DNA of 64,000 nucleotides from Chimaeribacter californicus (GCF_002858675.1 NZ_PJZF01000005.1:124001-188000), one strand, 5' to 3'; positions 39,834 to 48,985 are shown, counted from the stretch's first letter. The notes: generated by a model from the sequence alone, not told the origin. Program-made: numbers and translations.

Positions 39834-40625
39834 ATGAATTCTTATGAAAGACGCCATAAAATAATAGAGCTGGTGAATCAGCAGGGCAGCGTATTGGTGA
39901 CTGAGCTTTCAGATGCTTTCGATGTGTCGGAAGTCACCATCCGGGCCGATCTTCGCTTGCTGGAGGAACGGGGCCTGGTACTCCGCTTTCATGGGGGCGC
40001 AGCCAGGCCGGGGGAAGCCGCAGACACCTGGCTGAATGAGGGCAGCAAAGAGGCCGTCGAGGTTATTCTTGAGGATCGTTACCGGCTGGCTAAAGATCCG
40101 AAGAAACGGATCGCCCAGGCGGCGGCGGCAATGATTAAGGCGGGGGACACGGTAATTCTCGACAGCGGCAGCACAACCATGCTGATTGCCGAGGAACTGG
40201 TAGAGCGCGCGGACATTACGATTATTACCAACAATTTACCCGCAGCCTTTGTGCTTTCGGAAAATAAAGATATCACGCTGGTGATCTGTGGCGGCACACT
40301 GCGCCATAAAACCCGGTCAATGCACGGCACGGTTGCAGAGTTCGCGTTACAGGGAATTTCTGCCAACCTGATGTTTGTTGGCGCAGATGGGCTGGATGCT
40401 GTTAACGGCATTACGACCTTTAATGAAGGGTACTCGATCAGTGCCGTGATGGCGAAAGCCGCGAAGCGGGTGATCGCCGTTACCGACGCGTCGAAATTTG
40501 GCCGCCGTGGGTTTAACCAGGTCCTTCCTCTGGCACACATTGATACGGTGATTACAGACAGCGGCCTCGGCAATGATGAACACCAGGCATTAACTCAACG
40601 TGGTATGCAGGTGGTCATCGTCTGA
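39834..40625 (+). CDS. gatR: DeoR-family repressor of galactitol genes GatR
   Basis: 263 aa. N-terminal DeoR helix-turn-helix (RRHKIIELVNQQG, then VSEVTIRADLRLLEERG, residues 5-45) and C-terminal sugar-phosphate sensor domain with DSGSTT, TNNLP and GADGLD motifs. Full length, unlike K-12 where gatR is disrupted. Divergent from gatZ. The expected inducer is galactitol-1-phosphate or tagatose-6-phosphate (inference). Confidence 0.9.
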   Translation: MNSYERRHKIIELVNQQGSVLVTELSDAFDVSEVTIRADLRLLEERGLVLRFHGGAARPGEAADTWLNEGSKEAVEVILEDRYRLAKDPKKRIAQAAAAMIKAGDTVILDSGSTTMLIAEELVERADITIITNNLPAAFVLSENKDITLVICGGTLRHKTRSMHGTVAEFALQGISANLMFVGADGLDAVNGITTFNEGYSISAVMAKAAKRVIAVTDASKFGRRGFNQVLPLAHIDTVITDSGLGNDEHQALTQRGMQVVIV

Positions 40626-40641
40626 GGCTGACATGAGGCAA

Positions 40642-40659
40642 GAAGCCCCGCAGGGCTTC
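40642..40659 (+). terminator. Hairpin after gatR
   Basis: 7-bp stem gaagccc / gggcttc with a 4-nt loop, 17 bp past the gatR stop. No U-tract follows, so termination would be weak. Confidence 0.45.
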
Positions 40660-40667
40660 AGGAGAGA

Positions 40668-40994
40668 TTAGTGTGCTGCAGGGGCCGGGGGGGCCGGCGG
40701 CAGTTCAACCACTGACACCCGGACTTCATAATGTCCGCCGCTTTTTTGGGGCATAACAGAAAGCAACTTATTCAGACCTTCGGTTGGATTGTCTGTTTGC
40801 AAGGAAGCCTGATAAAGGGGAATCATCGGCGGCGGAGGCATCTTGCCTGGGAAGTTGCCATGCGGCCCTTTGCCTTCCATCATAGAAGGGGGCGCATCAG
40901 GCGCTTTTTCTGCCGGTGCCGCCACAGCAGCGAGGCTGGATGCCGAAAGGGCCAGTGCCAGCAGGCCAGCCGCCGTTAAACAAATCTTGTTCAT
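40668..40994 (-). CDS. Small secreted Pro-rich protein, unknown function
   Basis: 108 aa from the ATG at 40994 with GGAGG upstream. A clear signal peptide (residues 1-24, hydrophobic LTAAGLLALALSA, cleavage near AVA-APA) is followed by a low-complexity region rich in Pro, Met, Lys and Gly (residues 35-60) and an ordered segment YEVRVSVVEL before a PPAPPAPAAH tail. No motif I can name. Periplasmic or outer-surface location is inferred. It stands alone, convergent with gatR, and is a fair candidate for a species-specific protein. Confidence 0.7.
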   Translation of the reverse strand: MNKICLTAAGLLALALSASSLAAVAAPAEKAPDAPPSMMEGKGPHGNFPGKMPPPPMIPLYQASLQTDNPTEGLNKLLSVMPQKSGGHYEVRVSVVELPPAPPAPAAH

Positions 40995-41413
40995 GATAAC
41001 CTCCAATAACCGTGCAACATCGCCCGGTCCCCTATCAAACGCTTTCCTGCAAAGGCGCTCAAGGCGCTTTACGCAACCTTTTCTCTGCTAACGTAAACCT
41101 GAATATTGAGACACATTTTTAGTGTCTGGCAGGTGTTTCAAAGGGTTAATCGCTGAAAAACAACGCGTTTATGGTCTGACAGTTTTGTCATGGTTAATGC
41201 GGGAAGAAAAAAAGGGGAATTCTACTGGGGAAAACATGAAACCCAGTAATGCTCCTGTCACTGCCCTGACTGTAGGTGCACGCACGAAAAAGTGCATCCT
41301 TTTACCCAGTGTAAGCAGGCTGTTTTTTATTTTTCCCGGACAAAGGTGGTAGCACCTTTTGGGACAGGCTAAAGAGAAAGGAGCGGCCTGAACAGAAAAG
41401 TCACGCTGGCGAC
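40995..41413. other. 419-bp intergenic region
   Basis: A 38-codon frame beginning MKPSNAPV at 41236 (+) has a GGGGAAA site upstream, and a 98-codon frame exists on the other strand; neither resembles a family, and they exclude each other in part. I treat the region as non-coding. Confidence 0.4.
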
Positions 41414-41566
41414 TTAGAAAATCTGGCAAATCAGGGCGATAACCGCGATCCAGAACACCGCACAACCACCCAGAATCAATTTCCAGGCTACAGGGCTGCT
41501 GACAGAATCGATGTTGAAAACCGGTTGCTGCTGCTGTTGCTTGATAACGTGCTGATGGCTATTCAT
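41414..41566 (-). CDS. 50-aa single-pass membrane protein (YmiA-like)
   Basis: A complete frame on the minus strand, ATG at 41566. Residues 1-15 are polar with five consecutive Gln (KQQQQQP), then VAWKLILGGCAVFWIAVIALI forms one membrane helix to the C-terminus. The WKxxLGGxxxFWxxxxxL pattern recalls E. coli YmiA. The ribosome site is weak (GAG). Too short for usual gene callers, function unknown; likely a small regulatory or stress membrane protein. Confidence 0.6.
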   Translation of the reverse strand: MNSHQHVIKQQQQQPVFNIDSVSSPVAWKLILGGCAVFWIAVIALICQIF

Positions 41567-42351
41567 GATGCTCGATCTCGCAATGAAATTTAGGATTAAT
41601 CGTATACGATGGCGTAACGGAGCGTGAATATAAACTATACAAACTGATAATGCATTCTAAAAAATGAGATTCAAGAATGTAATTTCTTCTAAGAATAGTC
41701 CTATCCATGAATAATAGTGGTTTAGCAACCAGTGGTTTTGTCCTTCCTTTAAGTATTTAATTTTATCTTTTTGATTTTAAAGTTTTTTATTTTAAATTAC
41801 TAACGGAGGGGGCAGGAAGTGACGGCGATCACATATCGTATTCGGTGGGTTCAGGTGCCTTTTTTACAAAAGAACGCACAAGGAAAGCGAGGTGCCTTTA
41901 GTAAAAATAGGTCAATAAAAATGATAAATAGAGGCAATTAAAGAAATTGTTTAAAAAGAGTTTTTTAAAAATAAATTATATAGAATCTAAATGATTAGCT
42001 TGTTATGTATTTTCTCGTTCCTTCTTACTGTGTTCCTGCCGGGTCTGGAATGCATAAATTTACCCATCTAATTGTTAATATTGAAATAATAATCATTATA
42101 AACAATAGACTGGGAGAGGAGGGCTGTTAAAGGGACGAGGAGAGGATAAAAGAGAAACATCATGCTGTTATAAATAACGACAAGAGAGAAAAGTGGCCGT
42201 CCAGTTTTTTTTGCAGTAACTGTGAGGTAAAGAAGAAATTTGCGACATTTATCGCTTTATCCGCTTCTGCCACTGGACAAACCTCCGCCTAATTGCTGTA
42301 CTGTTACCCGACACACACTTTGTGTCGTTCATTCACGTAAAGGTAAGTTTG
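41567..42351. other. 785-bp AT-rich non-coding region before cspE
   Basis: No frame of protein-like composition. Much more AT-rich than its surroundings (runs of T and A at 41750-42000), so a likely target for H-NS and site of cspE promoters. A 6-bp hairpin gacaca / tgtgtc lies at 42310-42326 in the cspE leader. Confidence 0.6.
42310..42326 (+). promoter_or_regulatory. Hairpin in the cspE leader
   Basis: gacaca-cactt-tgtgtc, 26 bp upstream of the ATG. Leaders of csp genes are structured and control translation with temperature; here only this stem can be seen. Confidence 0.4.
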
Positions 42352-42561
42352 ATGTCTAAGATTAAAGGTAACGTTAAGTGGTTCAATGAGTCCAAAGGCT
42401 TTGGCTTCATTACTCCTGAAGATGGCAGCAAAGATGTATTCGTACACTTCTCCGCTATCGCCAGCAATGGTTTCAAAACCCTCGCTGAAGGTCAGCGCGT
42501 AGAGTTTGAAATCACTAACGGTGCCAAAGGCCCGTCAGCCGCTAACGTTGTTGCGATCTAA
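42352..42561 (+). CDS. cspE: Cold-shock-like RNA chaperone CspE
   Basis: 69 aa, nearly identical to E. coli CspE (which has IQTN where this has IASN). RNP1 KGFGFI and RNP2 VFVHFSAI are present; it binds single-stranded RNA and melts terminator hairpins. The start at 42352 is 10 codons inside the longest frame. Same position before crcB as in E. coli. Confidence 0.97.
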   Translation: MSKIKGNVKWFNESKGFGFITPEDGSKDVFVHFSAIASNGFKTLAEGQRVEFEITNGAKGPSAANVVAI

Positions 42562-42575
42562 TCGCCCCAATTCTG

Positions 42576-42602
42576 AAAAAACCCGCCTCGGCGGGTTTTT
42601 TT
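42576..42602. terminator. Bidirectional terminator after cspE
   Basis: Stem acccgcc / ggcgggt flanked by A6 and T7. Separates cspE (+) from the exporter gene (-). Confidence 0.93.
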
Positions 42603-42620
42603 ATGTCCGGCAGATGGGAG

Positions 42621-43811
42621 TCACAGGCTCTGTTTACGCACCAGCATCGTAAAGCACAGAATCGCCACCAGGTAACAACCAAAGATGGTGTAAGCCATAG
42701 AGAAGGCCGAGGTACCGTGTAACCCGGTGATCGGCACACTGATGGCACCCAGGGTAAACATCGTCATGCCTATCAGGGCGGAGGCACTGCCTGCACTTTT
42801 ACCTTGCGATTGCATAGCCAGGGATGATGCGTTTGGCCCCACAACTCCAATGGTAAAGACTGAGAAGAATAGTGGGATCAGGAGCATAAATAGCGGGGCA
42901 TGCAGATAACCGGCAATCAGCAGCAGGAAGGAAGAGGTCGCTGCAATACAAAGACCCAGTTTAACCACTTTCAATTCCCCCCAGACCAGGCTGAGGCGGG
43001 TTGAGAGCTGAGCCGCGATGACCAACCCAATGCCGTTTAGCGCAAAGCAAAAGCTGAACATTTGTGGCGTGAGGTGATAAATCTCTTGCAGAACAAAAGG
43101 TGAGGCACCGATATAGGCAAACATGCCGGCAGTCACACACCCTTGTGTCAGGCAGAGGCCCATGAATTGCCGCTGGCGCAACAGCTGGCCAAGGTTACCC
43201 AGCAGAGAACCGGGCCCTCCCTGGGCGCGGCGTTCGGCGGGCAGTGTTTCATGCAACCGCCAACGTGTAATGACCATCAGCAGGGCCGCGATAACCGCCA
43301 GTACCACGAAAATCCCCCGCCAGTTCATGATGCTCATCAGCCCGCCACCCAGCACCGGCGCCAGAATCGGGGCCAGCCCGTTCACCAGCATCAAGAGCGC
43401 AAAAAAACGGGTCAGCTCATGTCCGGCATACAGATCGCGCGCAATAGCGCGGGACAGCACAGCGCCGCCGGCACCTGCCAGACCCTGTAACAGCCGGGCG
43501 GCAATTAACTGGTGGATGTCCGTTGCGACCGCACACCAGACCGACGCACCCAGTAGCAGCAGCAAAGAAAACAGCAGTGGCCGCATCCGGCCCAAATTGT
43601 CACTCAGAGGGCCAAAGATCAACTGCCCCAATCCAAGACCAAACAGCCCGGCCGTCAGGCTAAGCTGGGTAAGTGCGGTAGCGCTGTGTAATTCAACGGA
43701 GAGTTGCGGCAGGGCCGGCAGGTAGAGATCGGTACAAAGGGGGCCAAGTGCGGCCAGGGATCCTAAAGCCAGCGCATAACCTAAACGCTGACGGGCGATG
43801 TGTTTACTCAT
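42621..43811 (-). CDS. Bcr/CflA-type multidrug efflux MFS transporter
   Basis: 396 aa, twelve helices, drug:H+ antiporter (DHA1) subfamily. It begins with CTDLYLPALPQL, typical of Bcr/CflA, and has the motif-A loop GPLSDNLGRMRP (near residue 68) and motif C-like GAGGAVLSRAIARD. Overlaps the upstream TetR gene by 4 bp, so the pair is a self-regulated efflux unit. The substrate is not evident. Confidence 0.87.
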   Translation of the reverse strand: MSKHIARQRLGYALALGSLAALGPLCTDLYLPALPQLSVELHSATALTQLSLTAGLFGLGLGQLIFGPLSDNLGRMRPLLFSLLLLLGASVWCAVATDIHQLIAARLLQGLAGAGGAVLSRAIARDLYAGHELTRFFALLMLVNGLAPILAPVLGGGLMSIMNWRGIFVVLAVIAALLMVITRWRLHETLPAERRAQGGPGSLLGNLGQLLRQRQFMGLCLTQGCVTAGMFAYIGASPFVLQEIYHLTPQMFSFCFALNGIGLVIAAQLSTRLSLVWGELKVVKLGLCIAATSSFLLLIAGYLHAPLFMLLIPLFFSVFTIGVVGPNASSLAMQSQGKSAGSASALIGMTMFTLGAISVPITGLHGTSAFSMAYTIFGCYLVAILCFTMLVRKQSL

Positions 43812-44410
43812 TTCTTTTCCGAAGCAGGTAAAATTGTTGTGAATAGCGACAAATAAAATCTATTGAGTAACGAAGGATTGGCTTTCTGATGGTTCAGCCG
43901 GCGAAACGCCGTGCCTTCACACATCACGGCCATAAATTCAACCCACACGGCGAGCTGTTCCTGGTTCAGGTCGGGCCGCAGCCCAGTCAGCATATCCATT
44001 GCCTGGCCAAACAGCCTGTCATCCGCTTCCCGCAGAATGCGGGCAACGGTAGGGTTGCGGGTGGCTTCTGCGGCCACCTCCAGCATTAATGCGTGGTCAA
44101 TTTCCCGTTCTTGCGGATCACCTGCCAATAACCGGTGGGAGAGCATGGCTGCGGTCTCTTGCACATCGCCTTTTTTAAACTGCATGTGGTTCACTTTCGT
44201 TTCCACAATGCGGCGGACGATCTCTTCGATAATGGCATCTTTATTGGTGAAATAACGGTAGATCTGGCCCACGCTCAGGGCTGACATCTGGGCAATTTCT
44301 GCCATGCCGGCACCATGAAAACCATGATTACGAAAGCAAATGCGTGCAGCGGTGATAATTTGATCGCGCCGTAAACGGGCTCGCTCTTCTTTATTAAGCG
44401 GCAGGTTCAT
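43808..44410 (-). CDS. TetR-family transcriptional regulator of the efflux pump
   Basis: 200 aa. HTH at residues 14-56 with the pattern IITAARICFRNHGFHGAGMAEIA...SVGQIYRYFTNKDAI. The C-terminal ligand domain has no assignable family. It is first in the operon with the MFS gene, which suggests repression of both and release by a drug-like ligand. Confidence 0.88.
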   Translation of the reverse strand: MNLPLNKEERARLRRDQIITAARICFRNHGFHGAGMAEIAQMSALSVGQIYRYFTNKDAIIEEIVRRIVETKVNHMQFKKGDVQETAAMLSHRLLAGDPQEREIDHALMLEVAAEATRNPTVARILREADDRLFGQAMDMLTGLRPDLNQEQLAVWVEFMAVMCEGTAFRRLNHQKANPSLLNRFYLSLFTTILPASEKK

Positions 44411-44470
44411 CGCATGCTCCGGGTCATCAATGGCAAGGTACTCTCATGCCGGGGCAAACTTCGCAGGCAA

Positions 44471-44488
44471 GTGAGAACGAACGTTCAC
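44471..44488. promoter_or_regulatory. Palindrome upstream of the TetR gene (candidate operator)
   Basis: gtgagaacgaacgttcac contains gaacg-aa-cgttc, a symmetric site 61-78 bp before the TetR ATG. Confidence 0.45.
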
Positions 44489-44626
44489 AGCGAATTGTAT
44501 GACATTAAATTACACAGGGAAATAACAAATTACCGGCAGCAGACCGGCCGGCCAGGTAGCCGTAAAGGGGGAGGACTCGCTGCCGGCGCACCAGAAAAAC
44601 GGGGCTGCCGGCAATAACAGAGGGGA

Positions 44627-44725
44627 TTACAGATGAAAATACTGGTAGAAAAAACTGACTACGACGGCCAGGCAGAACGCCAGCGTAAGGTATTCAACAG
44701 GCGTTTTTGGCAGGGTAAACATCAT
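44627..44725 (-). CDS. 32-aa putative small membrane protein
   Basis: ATG at 44725 with GGAG 6 nt ahead, good for its size. The product has a helix VEYLTLAFCLAVVVSFFY spanning most of its length. Upstream codons ATGCTG could extend it by two. No known homologue by eye; it lies between crcB and the TetR gene in an intergenic region. Confidence 0.45.
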   Translation of the reverse strand: MMFTLPKTPVEYLTLAFCLAVVVSFFYQYFHL

Positions 44726-44806
44726 CAGCATCTCCGTCAGGCTCAGGAGTGGCTGATTATCCCCCGTTAAGATGAAGGAAACATTAAGGCGTTTCCTGAC
44801 CGGCCA

Positions 44807-45190
44807 TCAGCGCCCGCTGTACCAACTGACAATCAGAAAAGCCAGGCTGGTCATCAATAATGACCCGGCGAGATTAAGCAGGAGATTCAGGCCAGCCGCC
44901 GCCAGCCGCCCCTCTTGTAACTGATACACCATTTCCAGCGAGAAGGTGGAGAAGGTCGTCAGCCCGCCACAAAAGCCCGTGGTGATGAGCATTTTCCAGA
45001 CCGGGTCAATCTGTGTCAGCCGGGCCAGGGTCGCAATACCCAGCCCGATGATAAAGGCCCCGACCAGATTAACGGTCAGCGTTCCGAGCGGCAGCACAGC
45101 AGAAAGCGGGTTCATTTTCATGCTGACATACCAGCGGGTGACGCTGCCCAGACCACCACCAATAAATACGGCAAGAAGAGTAGCGAACAT
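44807..45190 (-). CDS. crcB: Fluoride ion channel CrcB (FluC)
   Basis: 127 aa, four helices, dual-topology fluoride exporter. Family motifs [10 protein letters not shown] (near residue 11), [11 protein letters not shown] (near 36), and [15 protein letters not shown] (near 70) with the Na+/F- site. The leader RNA resembles the crcB riboswitch, so expression should be fluoride-induced. Confidence 0.95.
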   Translation of the reverse strand: MFATLLAVFIGGGLGSVTRWYVSMKMNPLSAVLPLGTLTVNLVGAFIIGLGIATLARLTQIDPVWKMLITTGFCGGLTTFSTFSLEMVYQLQEGRLAAAGLNLLLNLAGSLLMTSLAFLIVSWYSGR

Positions 45191-45260
45191 AAAAAAACCT
45201 GTCTTAATAAAGGAAAGAGCACTTAGCAGACGCGATCCTATGAATTCGGCTAAGCAGTGA

Positions 45261-45307
45261 CGCAGGCATCATCAACCCTGGGGCGGTCAGGGAGGAATGC
45301 CCTCTCC
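45261..45307 (-). promoter_or_regulatory. Candidate fluoride (crcB) riboswitch, slightly degenerate
   Basis: Read on the minus strand: stem GGAG / CTCC, conserved inner GGGCATT then TTCCTCC, ACCGC, and the 3' TGATGATGCC. The loop GGCAT pairs with the 3' ATGCC, the pseudoknot of the family. The family has GAUGG where this has GAGGG, one change at the U in the ion-site strand, and the internal P2-like hairpin is very short. It ends 70 bp before the crcB ATG, the expected place. Confidence 0.6.
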
Positions 45308-45456
45308 GTAGCGCGGCAAGAGTAGCCTATTTACACGCGGCCCGTCATCTTGCGCTATAGAAAGCACGTCAGAAAAGCATGTATTGTGCGTGATAACGAT
45401 GATCTCGCCCGCACCGATACGCCGTTAACCCGCGATGCACCAGCAAGGAGTGAAAC

Positions 45457-46260
45457 ATGAAAGTTGCCCTGGGTCAGTTTGTTATCTCTTCCGAATGGCA
45501 GAGTAACGCCGAAACCTGTCAGATTTTGATGGCCCGGGCAGTGCAGGCCGGAGCCGAGTTACTGATTTTACCTGAAGCCTGCATGGCGCAGGATGGCAGC
45601 GATGCGGATGGCGTACTGCGCCTGGCCCAGCCGCTGGATGGGCCTTTCGTCAGCCAGCTGCTCACAGCAAGCCGCGGCAGTACGCTGACGACCATTGCCG
45701 GTATGCACACCCCCAGCGGCGATGGGTTGGTCTATAACGTTTTGGTGGTGGTACGCGATGGCCGGCTTATCGCGCATTACAACAAGCTCCATTTATATGA
45801 TGCCTGGGAAATGAAAGAGTCGAAAAACGTTAAACCAGGGAGTGAGGTACCGCCTCTGCTGGAGGTCGCCGGTTTCAACGTGGGGCTGATGACCTGTTAC
45901 GATCTGCGGTTCCCGGATATGGCCCGGCGTCTGGTGATGGACGGTGCAGACGTGCTGGTGGTGCCTTCTGCCTGGGTGAAAGGTCCGCTGAAAGAAAAGC
46001 ATTGGGAGGTGCTGGCCACGGCCCGCGCGCTGGAAAATACCAGTTACCTGATCGGGGTAAGTGCCTGTGGCGGGCGCAATATCGGGAATAGTCTGGTGAT
46101 TGATCCCATGGGCATGGCGATTGCCCATGCGGCAGAGGAGCCCGCGCTGATTTTTGCAGAGCTGGATAAAACCCGCTTAGCGCAGGTGCGCCACGCGTTA
46201 CCGGTTCTGGAGAACCAGCGTTTTGCCAGGCCGCAACTGCGTAATGAGCAAGACGCCTGA
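45457..46260 (+). CDS. ybeM: Deaminated glutathione amidase YbeM (nitrilase family)
   Basis: 267 aa, complete. Nitrilase-superfamily repair amidase that hydrolyses deaminated glutathione. The catalytic triad is visible: Glu40 (LPEACM), Lys110 (YNKLHL) and Cys147 (MTCYDLRFP). E. coli K-12 carries a disrupted ybeM; here the gene is full length. It lies divergent from crcB and upstream of tatE. Confidence 0.92.
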   Translation: MKVALGQFVISSEWQSNAETCQILMARAVQAGAELLILPEACMAQDGSDADGVLRLAQPLDGPFVSQLLTASRGSTLTTIAGMHTPSGDGLVYNVLVVVRDGRLIAHYNKLHLYDAWEMKESKNVKPGSEVPPLLEVAGFNVGLMTCYDLRFPDMARRLVMDGADVLVVPSAWVKGPLKEKHWEVLATARALENTSYLIGVSACGGRNIGNSLVIDPMGMAIAHAAEEPALIFAELDKTRLAQVRHALPVLENQRFARPQLRNEQDA

Positions 46261-46376
46261 AAAAAATCTTACTCTGTTACATATTGTCATTGAGTTGACG
46301 CCCAGAATAACAGTAAATGAGCCATCGCTGTTTTCTGCTGATTCATGCAGCATGTTAGATAAACGAGAAGGTGTGT

Positions 46377-46580
46377 ATGGAAGGTATCAGTATTACGAAA
46401 TTGTTGGTGGTGGGCGTTCTTATTGTGCTGCTGTTCGGCACCAGTAAACTGCGTACTTTGGGCGGCGATCTGGGTGCAGCGTTGAAAGGCTTCAAAAAGG
46501 CCATGAGTGACGATACTGCGCCGGCAAAAGCCACCGCTGAAGAGAGCACCACCGCACCGCGTGTAGAAAACAAAGACTGA
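46377..46580 (+). CDS. tatE: Sec-independent translocase component TatE
   Basis: 67 aa. N-terminal membrane anchor [18 protein letters not shown] followed by the amphipathic helix [19 protein letters not shown], typical of TatA/E. The ATG at 46377 with AAGG ahead is preferred to a GTG two codons upstream. Confidence 0.94.
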   Translation: MEGISITKLLVVGVLIVLLFGTSKLRTLGGDLGAALKGFKKAMSDDTAPAKATAEESTTAPRVENKD

Positions 46581-46633
46581 CATTCCCCGCCGGGCGTTAT
46601 GACGGCAGTTGTGTAATAGCACTGGGTAATGAA

Positions 46634-46669
46634 TAAAAAAACGGATGCTCGCGAGAACATCCGTTTTTA
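46634..46669. terminator. Bidirectional terminator between tatE and lipA
   Basis: Stem acggatg / catccgt (46641-46647, 46658-46664) extended by tc/ga, between A7 and T5. Confidence 0.88.
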
Positions 46670-46724
46670 GTGCGTCCGGCAAAAATTAAGTAACAAAATA
46701 TGTCATTTCTCCGGGGAAAGACAA

Positions 46725-47690
46725 TTATTTCACTTCAATGCCTTTTGCCTGCAAGTCAGCATGGTAAGAAGAACGAACAAACGGCCCGCAGGCAGCGTGG
46801 GTAAAGCCCATCGCCAGCGCCTCTTCTTTCATCTCATCAAATTCTGCCGGGCTGACATAACGCTGAACCGGTAAATGGTGACGGCTGGGTTGCAGGTATT
46901 GGCCGAGCGTCAGCATCGTTACACCGTGACGGCGCAAATCGCGCATCACTTCCACAATTTCCGCATTGGTTTCACCCAGGCCGACCATCAGCCCCGATTT
47001 AGTCGGGATTTCAGGATGAAGCGCTTTAAACTGCTCGAGCAGCTTAAGTGACCACTCATAGTTAGCGCCTGGACGGACCTGGCGGTAAACACGCGGCACG
47101 TTTTCCAGGTTATGGTTGAAGACATCCGGAGGTGTGGCGTTCAGGATCTCCAGCGCACGATCCATCCGGCCGCGGAAATCCGGCACCAGCGTCTCAATTT
47201 TAATGGTCGGGTTTTTTTCACGGATAGCACGGATGCAGTCTGCAAAGTGCTGAGCACCGCCGTCCCGCAGGTCATCACGGTCAACAGACGTGATAACAAC
47301 ATAACGCAGGCCCATATCTGCAATGGTCTGCGCCAGCTTAGCGGGTTCATTGGCATCCGGCGTCAGCGGGCGGCCATGGGCTACGTCACAGAACGGGCAG
47401 CGACGGGTACAGATGGCACCCAGGATCATAAAGGTTGCCGTACCGTGGTTAAAACACTCTGACAGGTTCGGACATGACGCTTCCTCACACACAGAGTGCA
47501 ACCCATTTTTACGCATGGCCGCTTTGATACCCTGTATCCGGCTGGAATCCGCAGGAAGTTTGATTTTCATCCACTCGGGCTTGCGCAACAGCTCCTGGCG
47601 TTCGGTGACCACTGTTTTCACCGGAATCAGGGCCATCTTATCCGCATCACGGTATTTAACACCGCGTTCCATCTGAATTGGTTTACTCAT
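46725..47690 (-). CDS. lipA: Lipoyl synthase LipA
   Basis: 321 aa, E. coli length. Radical-SAM enzyme inserting two sulfurs into protein-bound octanoate. The SAM-cluster motif CTRRCPFC (near residue 94) and the auxiliary-cluster Cys in [12 protein letters not shown] (near 68) are intact, with the C-terminal RSSY of the family. Works after LipB, encoded 1.5 kb away on the same strand. Confidence 0.97.
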   Translation of the reverse strand: MSKPIQMERGVKYRDADKMALIPVKTVVTERQELLRKPEWMKIKLPADSSRIQGIKAAMRKNGLHSVCEEASCPNLSECFNHGTATFMILGAICTRRCPFCDVAHGRPLTPDANEPAKLAQTIADMGLRYVVITSVDRDDLRDGGAQHFADCIRAIREKNPTIKIETLVPDFRGRMDRALEILNATPPDVFNHNLENVPRVYRQVRPGANYEWSLKLLEQFKALHPEIPTKSGLMVGLGETNAEIVEVMRDLRRHGVTMLTLGQYLQPSRHHLPVQRYVSPAEFDEMKEEALAMGFTHAACGPFVRSSYHADLQAKGIEVK

Positions 47691-48025
47691 AGTCGTGCAG
47701 GTTCCAGTTTTGACGCTTTCCGGGCAGGAAGGCCAGTGAATTCAACGAACTACATGATTAATCAAATAAATTTGAAAATTATCCCAAAATTATATCACCT
47801 TTACCCGCAGGCATTCAGCCCTTGAATCATCTTTGATGTGTAAGAGTGGCGTGTTTTTGAACGAATTTGCGGCGGATTTGGTAAGCAATAGCGAGGGTTA
47901 AGAAAATTTATTTTGATTAAACAAGACGTTATCACTGTGGGCAGAACATGAAAATGTGTTGTAAAAATGTTATTGATTCGTGCGTTGTTCATGCTGCCCA
48001 CAGCGTCGGGTGCGTAAAATGCCGC
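47691..48025. other. 335-bp intergenic region upstream of lipA
   Basis: On the minus strand a perfect TATAAT occurs at 47794-47789, about 100 bp upstream of the lipA start, with a poor -35; this is the likely lipA promoter. No coding frame is supported. Confidence 0.55.
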
Positions 48026-48985
48026 TTAAAGTGTGGCTTCTGAGGGGGGCTCCAAATACGTAATATTATCCCCACTGAACGTGGCGATAATCGTGTTGAT
48101 AAGTTGCATCAAGGTTTTATCTTTTTTAGACGCCCGGTTGTAGTAAAGGTAAATATCGAGGTCGTTAAATGAGAACTCGCTTTGGACTTTTTTGATAGGG
48201 TAGGCGCGTTTATACATCTCGTACATGCTTTCGGTAACAAAGCACACCAGATCGCTGCCGGCGACGATATTTAACATATTCAGTGAGCTGTAAGTGGTAA
48301 ATGCAAAGTTCCGGTTAAATTCATTCAAGTCAAGAGACTGCTTTTGCAGCTTGAGCACAAGGTCGTTAATCTCCAAGAAGGTGAATTTCTCGTGCACCGC
48401 ATTTTCTAAGGATAAATAGTCAGTGATACGCGGGTGATGGCGGTGACAGACGCAAACTATTTTCTCTGCAAATATTTTAACGCCAACGATAGATTTACTG
48501 TATATCGCTTTGGCATCAATCACGATATCTGCATTAAACTGGTTTAATGCATCATAATTATCGGGGATGTCCTGGTGCTTTAACACATAGTTAGGATTAA
48601 CCCTGATGAGCTCCTGATAAATGCGCGGAAGTACTTCGCAGCCGGTATGTGGCCGACAGCTGACAGTAATAAAACGTGTTTTATGAATATCCTGGCTGAA
48701 GTCCAGACCAGTGATAATGGCGCCTAAGCCCTCGCTGATGTGGTTATGCAGGTTTTTGGCATAGGCAGTGGGGGTAATCCCTTTACCGGAGCGAATAAAC
48801 AAGGGGTCAGGAAAGGTATTACGGAGTTTCTGGATGGATTGACTGATAGAGGAGGGCGTAAGATTCAACGCTTTGGCAGCATTAACAATTCCTTTGTGCA
48901 AGTAGACTGCCTCAAATACTGTTAACAAGTTGAGGTCAATGTTTCTTAATTTATTAAGACTTGCAGATATGTTATTTTCATCCAT
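48026..48985 (-). CDS. ybeF: LysR-family regulator YbeF-like
   Basis: 319 aa. N-terminal HTH (IDLNLLTVFEAVYLHKGIVNAA and SSISQSIQKLR), then a substrate-binding-like domain. It occupies the lipA-lipB interval, where E. coli has ybeF, and the N-terminus matches that group. Target genes unknown. Confidence 0.85.
   Translation of the reverse strand: MDENNISASLNKLRNIDLNLLTVFEAVYLHKGIVNAAKALNLTPSSISQSIQKLRNTFPDPLFIRSGKGITPTAYAKNLHNHISEGLGAIITGLDFSQDIHKTRFITVSCRPHTGCEVLPRIYQELIRVNPNYVLKHQDIPDNYDALNQFNADIVIDAKAIYSKSIVGVKIFAEKIVCVCHRHHPRITDYLSLENAVHEKFTFLEINDLVLKLQKQSLDLNEFNRNFAFTTYSSLNMLNIVAGSDLVCFVTESMYEMYKRAYPIKKVQSEFSFNDLDIYLYYNRASKKDKTLMQLINTIIATFSGDNITYLEPPSEATL

Noticed and set aside
41169..41465. 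98-codon minus-strand frame near the 50-aa gene
   Set aside because: No ribosome site, no ordered composition, overlaps the better supported small gene.
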